64,000 nucleotides of DNA, from the NCBI GenBank assembly GCA_965230605.1, contig CBDDLD010000004.1, forward strand, positions 1,798,001-1,862,000, read 5' to 3'. This document shows, one piece after another, positions 61,408-64,000 of this stretch (positions within the stretch are counted from its first letter, which is position 1; each line of letters starts with the position of its first letter). The notes under the pieces were generated by a model. It worked only from the letters and a program-made list of their open reading frames with translations, searched no databases and was not told the origin of the DNA. Origin of the DNA: CBDDLD01 sp965230605. Lineage in GTDB: Bacteria; Bacteroidota; Bacteroidia; Flavobacteriales; Flavobacteriaceae. The translations under genes were made by a program, and so were the position numbers.

Positions 61408-62334
61408 ATGAAAAACTTACTGATTCTGTTCCTCTTATTTCATATTGTGGGGTTCGGTCAAAACAAAAAAACTATGATACAAAACGAAATGAGCGTGGCA
61501 GATTTTGCAGAACGTCAAAAACATATAGAGCTAGATGGCATTGTAGATATCCCTGTCGATATTGCCTATACAGATGTTGGTCAAGGAGAGCCAATTATTT
61601 TATTGCACGGCATTCCTACCTGGTCTTATCTATACAATAACGTTATTAATGGTTTCGCGAAAGAATATCGAGTTATTGCGCCAGACTTTCTGGGCCACGG
61701 TTATTCGGACCAACGGGACCTATTTGACCGTTCCATCGAGGTACAGGCTAAAATGGTACTTCGTCTTATGAAGGCACTTCATCTGGAAAAAGCGCATATT
61801 ATTGGACACGATACTGGTGGTGGTGCGTCCTTGATTTTAGCCATTAAACATCCTGAAGTGATTGACAAATTAGTTTTGTCAAACATTGTGGCCTACGATT
61901 CTTGGCCAATCGATGATATGTTGGCTTTAGGTAATCCGGAATGGAAGCGAAAGTCAGTTAACGAAATTGCCGACTTCCTATTGGAAGGTTATCAAATGGG
62001 ATTAAGTAATCCAGAACATCTTACCGAAACATTTAAAGAAGGTATTCGTGCACCTTATTTAACCGAAAAAGGCAAAATAAGCTTGATTAGAAATGCCTCT
62101 TCTTTAAATACAAACCACACCAAAAGTTTGGTATCAAGCCATAAAGACATAAAGGCTCAAACACTTTTGCTATGGGGCGTTGATGACCCTTGGCAAACTA
62201 TTGCCGATGGAGAACGGCTTCATACCGAAATTCCGAATTCAACTTTAATTCGCTTGGAGAAAACTTCCCATTGGTTGCAACAGGATTCGCCTGAATTGTA
62301 TGTGAAGAATATTCTTCAATTTCTTTCTGAATAA
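61408..62334 (+). CDS. Secreted alpha/beta hydrolase, haloalkane-dehalogenase-like
   Basis: 308 residues with an N-terminal signal-like segment (to about GFGQ, residue 18). The dehalogenase-type core has HGIPTWSYLY, an Asp nucleophile in GHDTGGGA (Asp135), and a C-terminal SHWLQQDSPE (catalytic His). Asp rather than Ser excludes an ordinary esterase; haloalkane dehalogenase or epoxide hydrolase are the options. A secreted form is less usual. It overlaps the next gene by one base. Confidence 0.84.
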   Translation: MKNLLILFLLFHIVGFGQNKKTMIQNEMSVADFAERQKHIELDGIVDIPVDIAYTDVGQGEPIILLHGIPTWSYLYNNVINGFAKEYRVIAPDFLGHGYSDQRDLFDRSIEVQAKMVLRLMKALHLEKAHIIGHDTGGGASLILAIKHPEVIDKLVLSNIVAYDSWPIDDMLALGNPEWKRKSVNEIADFLLEGYQMGLSNPEHLTETFKEGIRAPYLTEKGKISLIRNASSLNTNHTKSLVSSHKDIKAQTLLLWGVDDPWQTIADGERLHTEIPNSTLIRLEKTSHWLQQDSPELYVKNILQFLSE

Positions 62335-62570
62335 TGGATTTCCACACGGTGATAGGTTCTGTCGGAGTTACTATGTTGTTACTGGCATACGTGCTACTAC
62401 AACTAAAAAAATTGGGAACGGACCATTTATCTTATGCTGTTCTCAATTTCTTGGGAGCAGCAATGGCAATGTGGTCTTCCTATCTCATTGATTTTATTCC
62501 TTTTGTAGTTTTAGAAGGTACTTGGGCGTTAGTATCCTTGCATATGATTTGGAGGGTAATTAGGTCTTAG
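62334..62570 (+). CDS. CBU_0592-type small membrane protein
   Basis: 78 residues with three hydrophobic helices. IGSVGVTMLLLAYVLLQLKKL followed by SYAVLNFLGAAMAMWSSYLI matches the CBU_0592 family. Function unknown. Translationally coupled to the dehalogenase-like gene (ATG overlaps its stop). Confidence 0.8.
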   Translation: MDFHTVIGSVGVTMLLLAYVLLQLKKLGTDHLSYAVLNFLGAAMAMWSSYLIDFIPFVVLEGTWALVSLHMIWRVIRS

Positions 62571-62599
62571 TTTTTTATTAATAAACCCGCGGATAATGA

Positions 62600-63007
62600 T
62601 TAGGTTGTAGCTGGTTTAAGGAAAATTACAATTAGATATCCTACTATTAAGCCAATGATTGAAAACAAAATATCATACCAATCAAACACATTGTTCCCGC
62701 CAAGATTGTGAATCTTCAATTCCTGTGTAATCACATAAATTCCTGCAATGAAAGAAGCAACAATATAAATCAAGTTATTCTTGATTCTTCTCTTTTCACC
62801 TAAAAATCGATGATTTAAATAAAGCCCAATTCCAGTTAGAATGAGGGTCCCAATAACAGCTTCAAAGAAATTTGGCAATGATAAGAGCGTAATCTTTACC
62901 CATTCAAACGAATTGCTTTCCAAAACGGCAGCTCTAACAAACTTAAAAAAGACAAATAGAATGATTAACACTATTTGAATTCGTGCAAGTTTTAAGATAT
63001 CTGCCAT
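62600..63007 (-). CDS. Small membrane protein of unknown function
   Basis: 135 residues with four hydrophobic segments (about 8-27, 48-66, 80-95 and 112-131). The end NNVFDWYDILFSIIGLIVGYLIV resembles the VanZ-like family. Starts one base before the stop of the alkylation-repair gene upstream, so it is coupled to it. Confidence 0.7.
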   Translation of the reverse strand: MADILKLARIQIVLIILFVFFKFVRAAVLESNSFEWVKITLLSLPNFFEAVIGTLILTGIGLYLNHRFLGEKRRIKNNLIYIVASFIAGIYVITQELKIHNLGGNNVFDWYDILFSIIGLIVGYLIVIFLKPATT

Positions 63008-63814
63008 TTATTTCTTCTTCTCAATAGTCCGTAATCCCTTTTTAATGATGTATGCGGTTTCTTTAGTGTCAGATTCCTTTTCCCATCTACTACAAACAGA
63101 TTTTACCCAATCAGGTTGGGATTTGCTGGCATCGTTCAGCCAATTGCCTACAGAATCCCGAACATACTTGGAAGCATCCGACTTTAAAGGCTCCAAAAGC
63201 GGCAATCCCTTTTCAGGGTTTTCCTGAAATTCATGAATCTTTTTTGTCCAGACACCAACAGGTCGCAAAGCTTCCACAGCATATCGTCGAACATTCTCGT
63301 CTTCATCCAAAATCCACTGCAACAAAATATCGATTGTGGTGTCCAAATCTTCAATAAGACGTTCCTTGGATGCAAAAATCACCACTTCTCGAACCCCAAA
63401 ATGGCTATCTGCTGCATAGGGCTTCATTGCACTTAATAAATCAGTGACAGAATCGTGAAAAAGGCTCTCTGCCCAGCAACCCCAACAACGAACTATATCG
63501 CTTTGATGACTGGCTAAATTTGCGTTCGTGAAAGCGGAATCCGTCATTTGTGAAAACACCTCACCGATAACCTTGGTATTACTGTTGGCTGTAGGCTTCT
63601 TTTGAGCGTTCACGGCACTCTCAAAAGAGTCGTACCATTGGATATTTCCTGTGGTTTCGAGAACAGTTTTCAAAAGCACGAGTTGGTCTGTTGCCAACCA
63701 TTCCATCAAATTTTTGGTTTGTATTTTACCTGCATTGAGGTATTCAATCACTTCGGGATTCAAGTCTTTTAGGCTTCTTGCGCCTTTTCTATTTACAATG
63801 TGTTCTGGTATCAT
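63008..63814 (-). CDS. DNA alkylation repair protein (HEAT-repeat, AlkD-like)
   Basis: 268 residues of HEAT-like repeats. WILDEDENVRRYAVEALRPVGVW and LPLLEPLKSDASKYVRDSVGNWLNDASKSQPDWV are typical of the AlkD-like DNA alkylation repair family. It would bind alkylated DNA; glycosylase activity is not certain from sequence. It follows a partial gene by two bases. Confidence 0.85.
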   Translation of the reverse strand: MIPEHIVNRKGARSLKDLNPEVIEYLNAGKIQTKNLMEWLATDQLVLLKTVLETTGNIQWYDSFESAVNAQKKPTANSNTKVIGEVFSQMTDSAFTNANLASHQSDIVRCWGCWAESLFHDSVTDLLSAMKPYAADSHFGVREVVIFASKERLIEDLDTTIDILLQWILDEDENVRRYAVEALRPVGVWTKKIHEFQENPEKGLPLLEPLKSDASKYVRDSVGNWLNDASKSQPDWVKSVCSRWEKESDTKETAYIIKKGLRTIEKKK

Positions 63815-63816
63815 TT

Positions 63817-64000
63817 TTAATTCTTTTTTCTTGGTTTTCTTGGTGGTGGTATGTTCCCGATAAGATTGCTATTTTGTTTGATTAATTCCGTAATTTTTAG
63901 CGTGGTTTCTTCAAAATCCGGTGCATCCTCGGGAAGCAACAACCAGGTTTTTATTTTATAGGTTTCCAGATTCCGAAGGGACGGAAATAGCTCTTTTAAG
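63817..64000 (-). CDS. C-terminal part of an upstream CDS (partial, unrecognised)
   Basis: The frame runs off the right edge and stops at the TAA at 63817-63819. The visible 60 residues (KELFPSLRNLETYKIKTWLL, then FEETTLKITELI) end in a basic tail PPPRKPRKKN. Close spacing to the alkylation-repair gene suggests one operon. No family recognised. Confidence 0.55.
   Translation of the reverse strand, partial: LKELFPSLRNLETYKIKTWLLLPEDAPDFEETTLKITELIKQNSNLIGNIPPPRKPRKKN

Noticed and set aside
1..64000. CRISPR array, prophage or intact insertion sequence
   Set aside because: No regularly spaced identical repeats with variable spacers, no phage structural genes and no transposase were seen.
1..64000. 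tRNA or rRNA genes
   Set aside because: Intergenic regions were read for cloverleaf-like or rRNA-like stretches and none was recognised; a covariance-model search was not possible here.

Overview
The window looks like chromosome of a marine-type member of the Flavobacteriaceae (Bacteroidota). Evidence seen in the sequence: low G+C, the gliding genes gldF and gldG, a secreted enzyme with a type IX secretion C-terminal sorting domain, many Bacteroidota-style lipoproteins, membrane AraC regulators, a TPR-LuxR regulator and TAnnTTTG-like -7 promoter elements. There are no rRNA genes, CRISPR arrays, intact insertion sequences or phage genes, and I recognised no tRNA.

Layout. 0-11 kb is mostly core: sterol-desaturase-like and VOC proteins, a DUF1624 acyltransferase, purC, phoH, a SAM hydrolase-like gene, the gldF-orf-gldG cluster and dnaN. 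11-25 kb holds a secreted sugar-dehydrogenase-like protein and then the most coherent system in the window. An exopolysaccharide operon (nucleotide-sugar dehydrogenase, propeller lipoprotein, TackOD1 zinc-ribbon protein, processive GT2 synthase) is followed by a five-gene signalling operon (receiver, H-NOX haem sensor, PAS histidine kinase, Hpt, LytTR regulator), and then by an HlyD/TolC-like export pair. Each of the three operons is preceded by a pair of CCATTCGTCGA-like direct repeats with a 21-22 bp period, the geometry expected of LytTR operators. The simplest reading is a haem/nitric-oxide-sensing phosphorelay that controls polysaccharide synthesis and export through its own LytTR regulator.

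25-30 kb carries a methanethiol S-methyltransferase-like gene (mddA) with an acyl-CoA-dehydrogenase-like flavoprotein, behind four helically phased GGTTACAAAT repeats, next to a TPR-LuxR regulator. 30-35 kb has a serine hydrolase, an ECF sigma factor/HEAT protein/DUF4097 operon and, divergent from it, a candidate unrecognised RiPP-like locus. That locus is a 42-residue Cys-free peptide gene ending in WIFPWMP, an intervening terminator-like hairpin, and a 400-residue protein with a three-His cupin-like core.

35-57 kb is accessory and AT-rich: a LytS-type kinase/LytTR regulator/membrane AraC operon with a hydrolase and a GIN-domain protein; then YceI, amidohydrolase, S41 peptidase, LRR, beta-lactamase-like, esterase and Ntn-hydrolase genes, largely secreted or lipoproteins, interleaved with two membrane AraC regulators. 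Several unexplained non-coding elements sit here: three copies of TACTTCC-N7-GGAAGTA, a duplicated 34-bp element, TGTCC/GGACA dyads and a 21-bp-period direct repeat. 57-64 kb is visibly richer in G+C in its middle part. It carries an MBL-fold hydrolase, a lactonase-like propeller, an outer-membrane barrel, AraC and Crp-type regulators, a secreted haloalkane-dehalogenase-like enzyme, small membrane proteins and a DNA alkylation repair protein.
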